DNA of 64,000 bases from Chamaelirium japonicum (lineage: Eukaryota > Streptophyta > Magnoliopsida > Liliales > Melanthiaceae), in NCBI GenBank assembly GCA_947650365.1, contig OX393555.1, positions 17,244,512 to 17,308,511 on the forward strand, in the 5' to 3' direction. Both the position numbers and the translations under genes were made by a program. This document shows, piece by piece, positions 25,921 through 42,249 of the stretch (its first letter is position 1; the number at the start of each line of letters is the position of its first letter). The notes below the pieces were generated by a model that was not told the DNA's origin, searched no databases, and saw only the letters and a program-made list of their open reading frames with translations.

Positions 25921-28177
25921 ATGGAGGAACGGCTACCGCTAACCTACGCCGGCTTGAAGGAGGTTAGTAGCCCCAGACGGGATCCACGCGAGCTTTCAAA
26001 TATGGTTTGCCGGGAGGCTTTGGTTCCGGAGCAAACCCATCGGTGGGCCCGGATATCACGTGCAAGTCACATGCCGATCACATGGGTTCCGTGTGACAAC
26101 CACTCCACTTGCGTGTTTTGTGTAGTGCGTAACAATTTGTTTGGGCACCCAGACAATCACCCATCTTTCCAAGAGCCACCTGACAGGTTGGTGGTGGGTT
26201 TAGTTTGGAAAATTTTATTCACACTCCAAAAATGATAAGTATACTCCGTTTTCAATGGGAAATGATTGCCCATTCATTTTGCTATATGGTTATGAAACCT
26301 CATAACTTTTATATTTAGAAACCATATAAAATGATTTTTGTGTGAAATATTTTATTATATAACATATATATTTATTTAATTGATGATATATCATACAATA
26401 AATATTGTGCTTTCTTCATATAAATATTATTTTATTTTTCTGTCGCGATCCAATATGATTCTTTTATACAACTGTGAGTATTTTTTTTTTCCTATTTGTT
26501 AAGCATGGACATTTTTGTTATCCAATGTTCATTTGCTTTCTTTACCTTGGTTTTACTTTTAATTGTTAGTTTTGCAGTCCATCTCACATTGAGCTTCCTA
26601 AAATATTGGAGGAAACCAAAATAAGGTAAGATAAATATAGGAAGAATGATTATAAAAAACTTGATACAAGTTTCTTTTTTTATCAAGGTATTAGAATGAA
26701 GCTCTTTTTGAATCTTTACAATCTAAAAAAAGTTCATACAAATTTAATCTCTCAACAATCATTGCTTTTCTGAGCCCAACTTAACCTGATCTATAACATG
26801 TGGGCTAGGGTTCAGTTGATTCAATCAATTGTTTCTGATGTGTTAGTATGATCCAATCGTTACATGGCGCGTAACCGTAAATTCATATTTTTCTTAATAT
26901 TTTTAAGATTCTAATAGTAAAGATACGCAGAAATATATAGAGATTGATACGGTATGGATAGATATATTTCTTTAATGACAGAGATTTTTATAATTCATTA
27001 ATAGTGTACTTTTTTTCAGTCTCATGAAAGAACCTGATCTTATAGGTGTTAATCAAATAAACTATCATACACAATACAATAGTGTTTTGTTTATTTTTTT
27101 CGTTGACGCTTTACCAAAAATTGATATCACTTTATGCAAGATAGATAATCTTAATTTTTTAAAATGTATCATATTTAGTAGTTTTCTTTCTAATGCTTTT
27201 TTTTCTTCTATATAATATATTTTCAATGTTTGCTAATTGTTATGAGGTAGTTCTTGAATGTCGTGAACTAAGGAGGTGTTTGGCATCATTCCGGAACCCT
27301 CCATTTCTATTCCCAGTTCCTGATTTTAAAAATAATGAATAGTATTTGTTTCGGTGGCATGAATAAGTTAGGAATAAGAATTTATCACTCTATGCATTTC
27401 AACGCAGTCCAAAACACTGAACCATAGAATTACATTAGAAATAATAATTAATGGGAATACTCTCTTTTAGATGAGGATTAAGTGGAAAAGTAGTTCCTAA
27501 TTTCAAATACCCCTAAGCTAGTTAACTTTAATAGTATATCTGGAACATTTTGGAGTACTTTCCTATATTAATCAAAAGAAAATTAATTATTTAATTTGAT
27601 TAGTTACAAACATTTGAACTAAAAAAATTTATTTCTCTGAAGAATATATCTACAATTTGATTAACTAAATGATATCCACTGAAATACACATACTATTGAA
27701 GTGATACATATAAACTTTTAACTTTTTTTCATGGAAGAATAATAATCCCCATCCTATTAAAATGTTATAAATAAAATATAAAAGTGCTCTTACAAATCAT
27801 ATTGTTATCTTTTAGATAAAATTATATAATTTTTTTTCACACTGATACTAATGAGGTTAGTAGAGTGCTCTTAAAAATCATATTGTTATGTTTTAGATAA
27901 AAGTATATCGTTAGGAACAGAAAATACTCCTCAGAATTAGTAACTCATCTTCAAAAAGGATATCTTACTTGTTTATTAAATCGCATACTAATTCAATAAA
28001 GTAGAGTATTAATAAATGCATTGTAAATATTAACATAACACAAATCAATTTATCATAAAAAATGATTATTGTGCATAAAATTCTAATTCATATTATATTG
28101 AAAAATAAATTTTGGAGTGAAATAAGATATTATTGATTCATATTATTAGAGAGAGGATCAAGCACATGTTACTAATC
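25921..28177. other. AT-rich intergenic DNA; no gene seen
   Basis: Very AT-rich with homopolymer runs. Apart from a small Tourist-like MITE at 27272-27513 I see nothing to annotate. Confidence 0.5.
27272..27513. mobile_element. Tourist-like (PIF/Harbinger) MITE, 242 bp
   Basis: Left end GGAGGTGTTTGGCA and right end CAAATACCCC form imperfect inverted repeats flanked by TAA on both sides (27269-27271 and 27514-27516), the usual PIF/Harbinger target. The ends are degenerate, so the call is moderate. Confidence 0.5.
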
Positions 28178-29288
28178 CATGTTATGCTTGTATGGGATTT
28201 TGGATCTATGAGCTATTTCTAGGGGTGTGCATCGGTTCGAAACCGACCTATTTAGGCAAAACCTAAACCGATCCAACCTTGGTCGGTTTTGAGGATTTTC
28301 AATCCGATCCAAACCGAACTAAGATTGGAATCCAATCCAATCCAATCCAACTAAAGTCGGTTTGGATTGGATTGGATGGTCGGTTTAGGCTTTGGACCAT
28401 CTTCTTATTGGGCTTTTTTCCCCTTCTACTAGAACCTAGTTCAACCTAAAAAATAATAATTGTCATCAAATCATTAGACCTAAATAAGATTTTTAACTGA
28501 TTTTGAGTCATCCTACAATATTGCAAAGGTTGTTGGTAGCAAGGATTTATGAGGACATATGGTATATTTAATAAAATATTATATGTATATACATATGTTG
28601 GTTCGGTTCGATTTAGGTCGGTTTTAAATTTACAAATCCGTCAACCGATCCAATCATGTCGGTTTTTTAAAAACTCAATCCGATCCGATCCATTGAGTGT
28701 GTCGAAACCGATCAAAATTGGTCGGTTTGGTTTGGTTTGGTCGGTTTGATCGGTTTGGATTGGATCCTGCACACCCCTAGCTATTTCTTGTTTTAATGCC
28801 CCTTTAAAATATAATCATAGAATGTGTGAAATTTTAGGCTTGGGAAGGTCACTTATTATATGTTTGAAGTTAAGATGGTGAAGAAAGAGTTATCTTCCCC
28901 TACTCTCAGGACCTTGTGATTGTTGATAAAACAAATAGTTTGTTGGTTGAATGAGTTTCAATAGTGAAATTATAATTAATCCATGACTGGGGTTAGTAAG
29001 AAAATTCTATAATTAACGTTATGCTTATGCAGGATTTTGGATCTATCTGCTATTTCTTATTCTAGTGCCCCCTCGAAATATTTCATAGAATGTGTAAAAT
29101 TTTAGACTTGGGGAGACCACTTGTTCAATGGTTGAAGTTGTGATGGTGAAGGAAGAATTATCTTTCCTTATTCTCAAGACTTTGTGGTTGTTGATATCGC
29201 ACAAATAATTAGTTTGTTGGTTGAATAAGTTTCAATAATGGATTTATAATTAATTGTCGGCTAAGTTTAACAGAAAAATTCTACAAGT
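28178..29288. repeat. Tandem duplication of about 270 bp, one copy holding a hAT MITE
   Basis: Copy 1 (28178-29013 without the MITE) and copy 2 (29016-29288) share long blocks such as GGATTTTGGATCTAT, TTTGTTGGTTGAAT and AGTTTCAATA. Copy 2 holds an unoccupied GCTATTTC site where copy 1 carries the 560-bp MITE. No coding frame is shared. Confidence 0.85.
28220..28779. mobile_element. Non-autonomous hAT MITE, 560 bp (second family)
   Basis: Ends TAGGGGTGTGCA and TGCACACCCCTA (one base of drift) with a perfect 8-bp duplication GCTATTTC (28212-28219 and 28780-28787). The interior is filled with GGTCGGTTTGG / CCAAACCGATC motifs that let the element fold on itself. No transposase. Confidence 0.93.
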
Positions 29289-30514
29289 AATATTGATGTA
29301 TCAAGAATTTCAAATCTATGACCTTAAGCCAAAAACATGCATTACAGTATTGGGACAATAAGGCCAAACATAAAGATTACATGAAAGGTGTGATCACCAT
29401 AAGGGTGAGATTACCACCTAATAATAAAGAAAAATATAATAAAAATGAAAGGAATCTACATTAAACCCTCCACCCTCTCTTTCAAATTCATATATTATGT
29501 ATATGACATGAAAATAAAAAAGGTTTTATAGTAATAAAGTCAGATTTTAACAATATTTGAAAGAAGGTAGTTATGTTCTAGGAGAATCTATGATCAAAAT
29601 TTTAGATCATTCTTGTCTCTGTCTGAGAAGAATTCATAGTTGAAAATTTAGGTTATTATAGTGAGGCTTGAGGCACATGAGGCACAATGCGTATAGAGCT
29701 CGAGAAGTTAGGGAAACCCGACCTCAAATAGTAAATGGGTAAGCGTCATAGTGGCATGTGGACTCTAGCGGTAGGCGAAACTCGAAATCAAATAGTTGGC
29801 GCGCACAAGCGTAGGCGTGAGCGGGGAACAACCGTGCAGGGCGTACAAGGACACAAGCGTGTCAGAACTCGATGCTTAGGGCACAAGTGTGCTAACCCAC
29901 AAAGCATAGTGTATAAAAGCATTGCCTATAGGGTAAGTGAGAACTGCTATAAAGCAGTTGGTGGGCGAGGATTGACAATGGGAAATTAAGGCTGGTGATA
30001 GAGGGCGACATGCGATGGTTGAGGCTAGTGTGCATCGAGGCGGTCGAGACTTTGATCGTAGTTGAGGTTGAGTATGGTCGATGCCTGTAGGTCGTGGATG
30101 GAGCACATGATGTTGAGGCTAGTGAAAAAACTGACCATGGTGAAGGCTGGTGGACATTGAGGTTATGGAAAATTCGATAGCAATGAAGGTCATCGAGATG
30201 ATGGAAAATCGGAAGATGGTGAAGGCCGATGGATGTCAAGGATATAGCATGCTATGTTGGATGATGATGAATGGAGGGAACCAACAATGGTAGATGGCAG
30301 AGAATGAAGGAAGCTGACTGTAGTGGAGACTGGAAGTGGGGGAGGCCAACCCAATGGCTCCAATTCTGATAACATTGTATTTGAACAGCATAGAAAATAG
30401 GTATTTAAAAAATATATTTATTAAATACGTTGATGAAAAGTATAATTCTTTGGTTAACAAGGTATGTACAAAGGTTATTTAATCATCGATCCTGTGTTCA
30501 AAACCTAATAACCC
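29289..30514. other. No gene seen
   Basis: 29,650-30,360 is GA/GGT-rich with loosely repeated words such as GATGGTGAAGGC and GTTGAGGCTAGTG. No domain or clear period was found. It could be a decayed LTR-element interior, but I cannot support that. Confidence 0.4.
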
Positions 30515-30802
30515 ATTTTGTCCCAAAAATAACATATAATTTATTTTTTAATGGTCTGGTTTCAAAACAGTGAGTTTGGACTCCCACCTCTACTAGAAGG
30601 GACTCGATGGGATAGTTATTCTATTGAAACGGCTAAACATAAATCTGTTCAAATAAAAGGCAGGATTTCAAGATTTCGAGCCTATAAATAGAACTCCACA
30701 CATGCCATGTCTCCCTCTCTGTGTGCTTTTCAAGGCGACTGAGGGGACGAACCGAGTCTCTCTCTCTCCCCTCCCTACCTCTCCCTCTCTCTGTGTCTCA
30801 TA

Positions 30803-30864
<62 letters not shown>

Positions 30865-30912
30865 CTCCCTTTATCTATCTCATCTATTTCTTTTTTTCGA
30901 TTTGTAGGTACG
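30515..30912 (+). promoter_or_regulatory. Promoter-like module, copy 1
   Basis: Starts TTTGTCCCAAAAATAACATA, contains TATAAATA at 30683-30690, then a CT-rich leader (GTGTGCTTTTC then long CT repeats) ending in an AG just before exons at 30912. TATA box followed by a pyrimidine patch is the layout of plant Pol II core promoters. Four further copies lie at 31745, 32070, 34356 and 34728. Activity is inferred only. Confidence 0.55.
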
Positions 30913-30917
30913 CAACA

Positions 30918-31497
30918 ATGGAGCTGAAAGAGAAGACGATAGTCGATCCGGAATCGACGGGCAAGATGAAGAAAGAAGGTGACGCGATCTCTCTCTCTCT
31001 CTCCCTCACACACGCACACACACACTCTCTCTCTCTCTCTGATACACACTCAGCAATGGAGCTCAGAGAGAAGGTCCTGGTAGCCGATTCGAGATCGGCG
31101 GGCAAAGAAGGTGATGCAATCTCTCTCTCTCTCTCTCTATGTGTGTGCTCTCTTTGATCTTTCTATCTATATGTGCAGCTTCTCCAGGAAAGTAAACGTC
31201 AGCTGGACCGGATCTGAAGAAACAGGGTGAGGGGTGCTCTCTTTCTCTCCCCTCCCTACTCTCTTTCTCTCTCCCCTCCCTCTCTCTGATCTGTCTTTGT
31301 GTGTGTAGCTTCGCCAGTTAAGGGAACTTCAGTTGGAGCTAGAGATGGTCCATATCTGAAGAAACATGTAGCAATGGAGCTGAAAGAGAAGACCCTGGTA
31401 GCCAATCCCAAATCGGTGGGCGAGATTAATAAAGAAGGTGATGCGATGTGTCTCTCTCTCTTTCTCTCTGATCTCTCTCTCACTCTGTAATCTTTCT

Positions 31498-31530
<33 letters not shown>

Positions 31531-31744
31531 GTGCAGCTTCGTAAGGCGAGGAAACGTAAGCTGGTCCGGATCTGAAGAAATATGGTGATGGGGGGTTTTT
31601 ATTCTCTCTCCTCTCCCTGCTTTCTCTCTCTCCCCTCCCTCTCTCTGATCTGTCTGTGTGTGTGCAGCTTCGCCAGCCAAGGGAACTTCAGCTGGAGCTG
31701 GAGATGGTCTGGATCTGAAGAAACATGCAGCAATGAAGCTGAAC
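30918..31744 (+). CDS. Repeated short exons with CT-repeat introns; unknown protein
   Basis: Two exon types alternate. Type 1 (ATGGAGCTGAAAGAGAAG..., about 57-61 bases) at 30918-30978 and 31054-31110; type 2 (CTTCGCCAGTTAAGGGAAC...) at 31179-31226 and 31537-31584; and type 2 joined to type 1 without an intron at 31309-31437 and 31668-31744. Each sits between GAAG|GTGA-like donors and TGCAG or TGTAG acceptors, with introns made largely of CT repeats. Peptides read MELKEKTIVDPESTGKMKKE and, for 31309-31437, SPVKGTSVGARDGPYLKKHV then AMELKEKTLVANPKSVG. The phase-1 boundaries match, so exons could be joined or skipped in frame. The two short type 2 exons contain stops in that phase, so they may be dead. 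The last exon runs straight into the next promoter copy. I do not recognise the protein; the splice model is inferred. Confidence 0.4.
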
Positions 31745-32069
31745 AAAAATAACATATAATTTATTTTTTAATGGTCCGGTTTCAAAACAGTGAGTTTGGA
31801 CTCCCACCTCTACTCGATGGGACAGTTATTTTATTGAAATGGCTAAACAGAAATCTGCTCAAATAAAAGGTGCGATTTCAAGATTTCGAGCCTATAAATA
31901 GACCTCCACCCATGCCATGTCTCTCTCTTTGTGTGCTTTCCGATGCGACCAAGAGGACGAACCGATTTTGTCTCTCCCCTCCTTAGCTCTCCCTCCCTTT
32001 GTGTCTCATCTCTCTCTCCCCTCCCTCCCTCTCCTTCTCTCTTTCCTTCTTTGTCTCATCTTTTTTTTT
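31745..32069 (+). promoter_or_regulatory. Promoter-like module, copy 2
   Basis: Starts CAAAAATAACATATAATTTA, TATAAATA at 31893-31900, followed by the same GTGTGCTTTC and CT-rich leader ending near 32069 in a T run, where copy 3 begins. No exon follows it. Confidence 0.5.
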
Positions 32070-34268
32070 TTGTCCCAAAAATAACATATAATTTATTTTT
32101 TAATGGTCCGGTATCAAAACAGTGAGTTTGGACTTCCACCTCTACTAGAAGGGACTCGATGGGATAGTTATTCTGTTGAAACGGCTAAACAAAAATATGT
32201 TCAAATAAAAGGCGGGATTTTAAGATTTTGAGCCTATAAATAGACCTCCACCCATACCATGTGTTAGGTCTCCTTATGTTGCCATTAGTTTTTAACGACT
32301 TAAAACAAACATACTTTACCGGTATATTGAGTAGCTGTGAGCTAAAGTCGGGAGGGTAGAGTTAGATTTGACTCTATTGCGACAAAAAAATACCGTTGCA
32401 GTTAAAACCACTACTACCATCCTTTTTCACTATGCTTAGGCATAGAAGGTACATTTCTAACCCTTTGGAAAAAGACTTTACTCAGGAATTATGGGTGTTG
32501 GTGCATGACTAGCTAAACACACACATACATTTCATTCCATTCGTCTTTTTTTATTGTTGAAACACTCACATGCATGTTTATTTCTACTTCATGTCTAAGA
32601 TGTATGGGCATCTATATTAGACAGAAATGATCACATGGGCATGTTAGACTTTGACATTTTATCTCGCTCGAAACAAGGTCTAATGCCCTACACTGAGTGT
32701 GTGATAGTAAACTAGTCGTGTGCATGACTATGGCTAAGTCTAGAGGTGGGCATAAGCTCTCTCTGTGAGACTACAAGTAGTGCGCACGACATGGACTCGT
32801 GCGCACTACTTTGCCTTGGTCTCCAAAGTGTTATGGCAGACTAAAAGTTGTGCACACGACTTTCACAAGTCATGTGCACGATCCTAGTCAGCCACACACT
32901 ATTTGATGTCCATCTTAGCCCCCACATGGGACGATCCTATGGCACAATGACACATTGAAACGTCATGCGCACGACTGGGTTTAGAACATACTGGAATGGC
33001 TAAGTTGGTTGACTTAACCAATCCATGAGTTACACATGTTGCTCATGTGCACAACTTGGCTTAGAAAGACCCTTAAGTTAAGGATCTATCCCTTGGTCTT
33101 AGCCATCCACCTAAGGGCTCCCTTGGGCTATAAATAGCCCACCCCTACCCTTCATTACAGCTAATAAGTATTTGGTTTTTTAAGGAGAAATTAGAAGAGG
33201 GTTTCTAAGGTTTTAGTGAGTTCATCTTTGAAATTCATCTCCTATCTCCTTACCCTTCTCCTCCTCTCTTCATCCTCCTATCCTAGTTCAAAAACTATAG
33301 AGGTTGAACTCATTCTTTGCATGATCTCTTGAGTGTCTCCTAATACCTTGAGATCATACAAAGTAGAGAGGCAAAGCTAGCTAAGGCTCTATGGTGTCAT
33401 CCAATACCTAAATCTAGAACTAGTCTTTGGGGTTTTGTACATAGCTTAAGGTCTTTGAAGTTATTAGGCTTAGAAGCATGTATCTAAGGTCTTGAAAGAG
33501 ATCAAAATCACCTTCTATCTTAGTTACCTCTTAGATCCAAGCTTTTGTTTTTCTATTTTTCACTTTGTTTTCCCCCACTTCACTTTGCACACATCGAGTG
33601 TGCTCCCACCGCCGTATGGAAGGCTCTTGCGAGAGCGCTCCGTGACGTCGTTCACGTCGAGTACCCATAGCGACGCCGCTCGCTGTGGGGACCTCTTTTG
33701 GAGTAGAAGCAAGCGGAGAAAATGAGTGAAGAAGCAAGCGAAAAAGTCAGCTCTGTTTAACACCTATGAAGTGAGAGCGCCATTTCTACTTCACTGAAGG
33801 CGCGAGTCGTAGACCTAGGGGACTAAGGGGTAATCTTTGTGTAGTCACTTTAAGCTTGCTTGTAACCTTGTTTGCTACTTCATTAGAGAAGCTAGACCTC
33901 TCTGTGTGAAGGGTCTAGGACCGGTTTCGACCGAGGGTGGTTTTCATCCTTGTTAAGGGTTTTCATCTTTTATATGCTTGTGTATGCTCTTTTGCGTTAT
34001 TTCTCGTTGATCACAACTTGCTAATTCCGCTAGTTTTAGATTGTGCAATCTAACCCGTGCTTGCATCTGCCTGTTGTGGGGCACGCCAACTAGTTTTGTC
34101 TAATTAGTCATATCGTGCACGGTTCTTAGCTAGCCAAGCATAGCTTAGCTAAGGTAATTAGAAATTTTCACCATGTCTCTCTCTCTCTCTGTGTGCTTTT
34201 CGAGGCAATCGGGGGGCTGAATCGAGTCTCTTTCTCCCCACCTTACCTCTCCCTCTCTCTGTGTCTCA

Positions 34269-34307
<39 letters not shown>

Positions 34308-34355
34308 TCCCTCCCTCTCCCTCTATGTGTCTCATCTATTTCATTTTTTCAAATT
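32070..34355 (+). promoter_or_regulatory. Promoter-like module, copy 3, split by a solo LTR
   Basis: Left part 32070-32261 with TATAAATA at 32235-32242; right part 34171-34355 resumes at the CT-rich leader. The interruption is the LTR at 32262-34170. Copies 1, 2, 4 and 5 show the unoccupied sequence at this point. Confidence 0.5.
32262..34170 (+). mobile_element. Solo LTR, 1.9 kb, inserted in promoter module copy 3
   Basis: TGTTAGGTC at the left and AAATTTTCA at the right give TG...CA ends. The 5-bp duplication CCATG is perfect (32257-32261 and 34171-34175). A TATAAATA box lies at 33129-33136 on the plus strand, so the LTR points right. No internal region remains, as expected after recombination between two LTRs. 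The TGTTAG start suggests Ty1/copia, but the family is not certain. The stretch 32.7-33.05 kb repeats words such as GTGCGCACGAC and its complement. Confidence 0.85.
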
Positions 34356-34641
34356 TGTCCCAAAAATAACATATAATTTATCTTTTTATGGTCTGGTTTC
34401 AAAACAATGATTTTGGACTCCCACCTCTACTAAAAGGGACTCGATGGGATAGTTATTCTATCGAAATGGCTAAACAAAAATCTGTTCAAATAAAAGGCGG
34501 GATTTCAAGATTTGGAGCCTACAAATAGACCTCCACCCATGCCATGTCACTCACTCTTTCTCTCTCTCTATGCTTTTTGAGGCGACTGGGGGTCAAACCA
34601 AGTCTCTCTCTTCCCTCCCTACCTCTCCCTCTCTTTGTGTC

Positions 34642-34678
<37 letters not shown>

Positions 34679-34727
34679 CTCCCTCCCTCTCCCTCTCTAT
34701 CTCATCAATATATTTTTTTCAATTTTG
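34356..34727 (+). promoter_or_regulatory. Promoter-like module, copy 4
   Basis: Same start (TTGTCCCAAAAATAACATA) and order as copy 1. The TATA box is degenerate (ACAAATAG near 34521). A CT-rich leader follows, then the next copy begins at about 34728. Confidence 0.45.
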
Positions 34728-35260
<533 letters not shown>

Positions 35261-35266
35261 TTTGTC

Positions 35267-35520
35267 CCTTGGTTCGCACTAGTTTGCCAACCAATGCAAT
35301 TGTTTATCAACCAATGCAATGGTTTGTCGGCCAATAGATGCTTGAAGCATTGATAGGATCTGTTCGTTTGAATCGTTATGTTTGCCCATTCGAACTAACT
35401 ACCATCTTTTGAGGTTTTGAACTCGTTCTTCATTCTAGCAAACCATATTGCTTACTAAGGGAATACAACTTCATATTTTGGTCATCTCTTTCACAAAAAA
35501 AAAATATTTTGATCATCTCT

Positions 35521-35523
<3 letters not shown>
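35267..35523. repeat. Repeat shared with 38763-38952
   Basis: Blocks such as TTCGAACTAACT, TTTGAGGTTTTGAAC and GATCATCTCTATTATAATA occur in the same order here and at 38763-38952. Both copies end directly at a long (AT)n tract, so one probably arose by duplication of the whole flank. Confidence 0.75.

Positions 35524-35610
<87 letters not shown>
35524..35610. repeat. (AT)n microsatellite
   Basis: AT repeat abutting the left end of the MITE at 35612. Confidence 0.95.

Positions 35611-36492
<882 letters not shown>

Positions 36493-36560
<68 letters not shown>
36493..36560. repeat. (AT)n then (AG)n
   Basis: AT repeat to about 36540, then AG repeat to about 36562, running into the next hairpin. 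Confidence 0.95.
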
Positions 36561-36565
<5 letters not shown>

Positions 36566-36679
36566 CTTAAATGCGGTCTTGTGGTCCGTGCGGTTCGCAC
36601 CCGCAGTCATCCGATGCGGTGCACCGCACCGCGCGCGCGGCACCGGACGGCTGCGGATGCGGACCGCAGTGAAGCATGC

Positions 36680-36683
<4 letters not shown>
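36561..36683. mobile_element. Small GC-rich hairpin within (TA)n, family D
   Basis: ATGCTTAAATGCGGTC at the left pairs with GGACCGCAGTGAAGCAT at the right. The core is rich in TGCGG/CCGCA words. It resembles 39706-39822 in composition and end words. (AG)n and (TA)n touch its ends. Confidence 0.7.
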
Positions 36684-36739
<56 letters not shown>

Positions 36740-37330
36740 AACAAAATTTTAAAATATCCAATATTCCTCTGTCATTTTTAAAATTTTAAAATCATACTCT
36801 GAGAGTCTTACAAGCATCATCGTAGATATTAGTACATAAATGATAGGTACGTAGCTTTTGGTTTTAAACCTTCACCTAGTGCAGACGTTATAAAGTTGTA
36901 TGAAAGTAGTGTGGTGAACATATATTGAGCTAAGGACTCTTATATATATGCCGGTGTCATCGCACATCATCTTCATCGGTAGAGTGTTCATTTTAGTTCG
37001 CACATTAATGATCTTGTGCAACATCTCGATTTTCATGTGTTTTAGAAATAATTTAGATCTCATAGAAAATGGCCTTATTTCCTTCACTCATATAGGCAAG
37101 TTCTTTTTATAGTGATTATGCGAGTCACTTTACAAGACTTGTTAAGAAATAAATCCAACCTCTCCTCATGCAGAACCCAACACTAGATATTAGGAATAAG
37201 TTTTTATTTTCTAGTGTATCCATATAGTCATTGAGTTGATTTGTTAATACCCTCTGACCTTTATCTATATTTTCAAGATATAATCGGTTTCCACCAATGA
37301 CTGATTAATTGTTAGACCTTTCCATTCCTT
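36684..37330. other. (TA)n tail and unremarkable sequence; no gene seen
   Basis: TA repeat to about 36737, then AT-rich DNA without coding or repeat signals that I can support. Confidence 0.4.
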
Positions 37331-38762
37331 TTGAAACCTTAGAAATTATATCTTTAGATAATCCTTTTGTTAACCCCACATAGTCAAAGCTTGCTATGAG
37401 ATTATGTCTCTAGATAATCATTTTATTAAAAGAATCTTCTAATTTTTCTTTGACTCTATATAGTCAAATGTTACTTTAGAGATCATATCTCTTGTTCTGT
37501 TAAATTCTTCTTTGATTCCAAATAGTCAAGGGTTACTTTAAAGATCATATCTCTAGTTTTGTCAAGTTCTTCTTTGACTTCATATAGTCAAAGGTTACTT
37601 TAAAGATCATATCTCTAGCTCTGCCAAAATATGAAAGTCCAAACGTCATGTTGCTTGTACTTGCTTTTTCGAGATCCTCATAAGTCCAAGCGTTACCTCA
37701 CTTGTACTTGATTTTTCGATATCATCACAAGTCCAAGCATTACCTCGCTTGTTCTTGCTTTTTCTGAGATTGTTATAAGTTCAAGTGCCACCTTGCTTGT
37801 ATTTAATTTTTTGAGATCCATATATAGTGCCACCTTATCTTAGTCTATTTCCTTATAAAAAAAAATTATCTTGACTTTGGTGTTACCAATACACTCAAGT
37901 ATTTCGATCAAAGAACCAATACTATTTATTCTATCATATTTATCTCAAGTAATTCGATTAAATCTTTCATCAAGTTTCTTTTCAATGATTATCTTTATGA
38001 TATCTAGTTAAGGTACTATCCAAACACTAGCCTTACTAGTTCATATTGATCATCCTTGACACTAGGGATCCTATGTCATGTGATCAACCTCGACATTGGA
38101 AATCCTTTATTATGCTTGTTCGAGGCCATGCCTTTATAATGAGTTCAAGATTCCTTATCCATTATATATAATGGATGTAATTCATCACATTGGAACGATC
38201 GAGGTATATCGCTAGAAGCGATTCAATGATTGAGTAATCCAAGTGTTTAAGAAACCGTCCTAAGGATACAATGAAGCCCATAATCCATGGTTCGTCGGAT
38301 TTGAAGTAAGTACTCTTTGATCCAACCAGGATACACTATGAAAAAGATGATGCTCAATAAAACGCTCGCTCCATTCTTAATTGGATTATTCAGTTATGTG
38401 ACGCTTCATCTCTTCGCTTCACTACTATGAATCTTTGATTCACTACAATTCATTATTTATCATGGAGGAAATGCTTATCTATTTATAGAATGCGAGGCAC
38501 TCTTTGATTTAACAAAGATTGCAATGGTTCATGATCCAACAGGTGCCACAATGTACCACTTGCCAAAGGTTGTAATGGTTCACGGGCCAATAAATGCTGC
38601 AATGCATCCTTTAGAAGGGCTGCATCTCTTCATACGCCAATGGGTGCTATGAAGCATCCATTGCCATGGTTGCATATATTCGCACACCAATGGATGCTAG
38701 GAAGCATACATTGCCATGGGTTGCATCTATTCGCACATCAATGATTGCTAGAAGCATCCCTT
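37331..38762. repeat. Region of short degenerate tandem repeats
   Basis: At 37440-37620 a unit of about 60-68 bases (TATAGTCAAAGGTTACTTTA then AAGATCATATCTCTAG) recurs three times; at 37630-37830 a unit near AAGTCCAAGCGTTACCTC of about 57 bases recurs four times; at 38515-38760 a unit of about 60 bases (TCGCACACCAATGGATGCTA) recurs at least four times. Such clusters are common in long LTRs, but I see no LTR ends. Confidence 0.6.
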
Positions 38763-39533
<771 letters not shown>

Positions 39534-39548
39534 AGCACTGCACCGCAA

Positions 39549-41829
<2,281 letters not shown>

Positions 41830-41839
41830 GGTGGATGTG

Positions 41840-42020
41840 GAGCAATGCTATTCAACCCGAAGGTTTTTCTAATTCCGCTCAGCCCGATTGATGTGGTAGC
41901 GTGCAATTGGTGGTGTAAACAACTTAAAGGTCGCTAGTGGGTTTCAACCACCAGTTGCATGCTGCCATGTCAATCAAGCCGTCGAAATCGGGAAAACCTT
42001 CAGGCTGAGTAGCATTTCTC
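41840..42020. mobile_element. Mutator-like MITE, 181 bp (family A)
   Basis: Left end GAGCAATGCTATTCAACC pairs with the right end (GGCTGAGTAGCATTTCTC). The flank GGTGGATGTG is duplicated perfectly (41830-41839 and 42021-42030), a 9-10 bp duplication as expected for Mutator-like elements. Same family as 19628-19809. Confidence 0.9.
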
Positions 42021-42249
42021 GGTGGATGTGTAGAGCGAGAGCAACATGATGGCAATGCCGGGCATACAACTCCGCCGGCCAGAGGTGGCGGACCGGTGAC
42101 TGAACATGGCAATGACGGGCTAACAAAACTTTGTAGATTAGCATATGAGGTGGTAAGATTAGTAGAAATTTTTCAGAAACGGAACAGAAAATATTAATAA
42201 CTTAATAAATGAAACAAAAATTTAGAAATAGGAAAAAACGTAATAGTAC

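Noticed and set aside
30340-30400. Primer-binding-site-like sequence near 30370 on the minus strand (TTATCAGAATTGGAGCC)
   Set aside because: Only a partial match to the tRNA-iMet complement and no LTR ends next to it.
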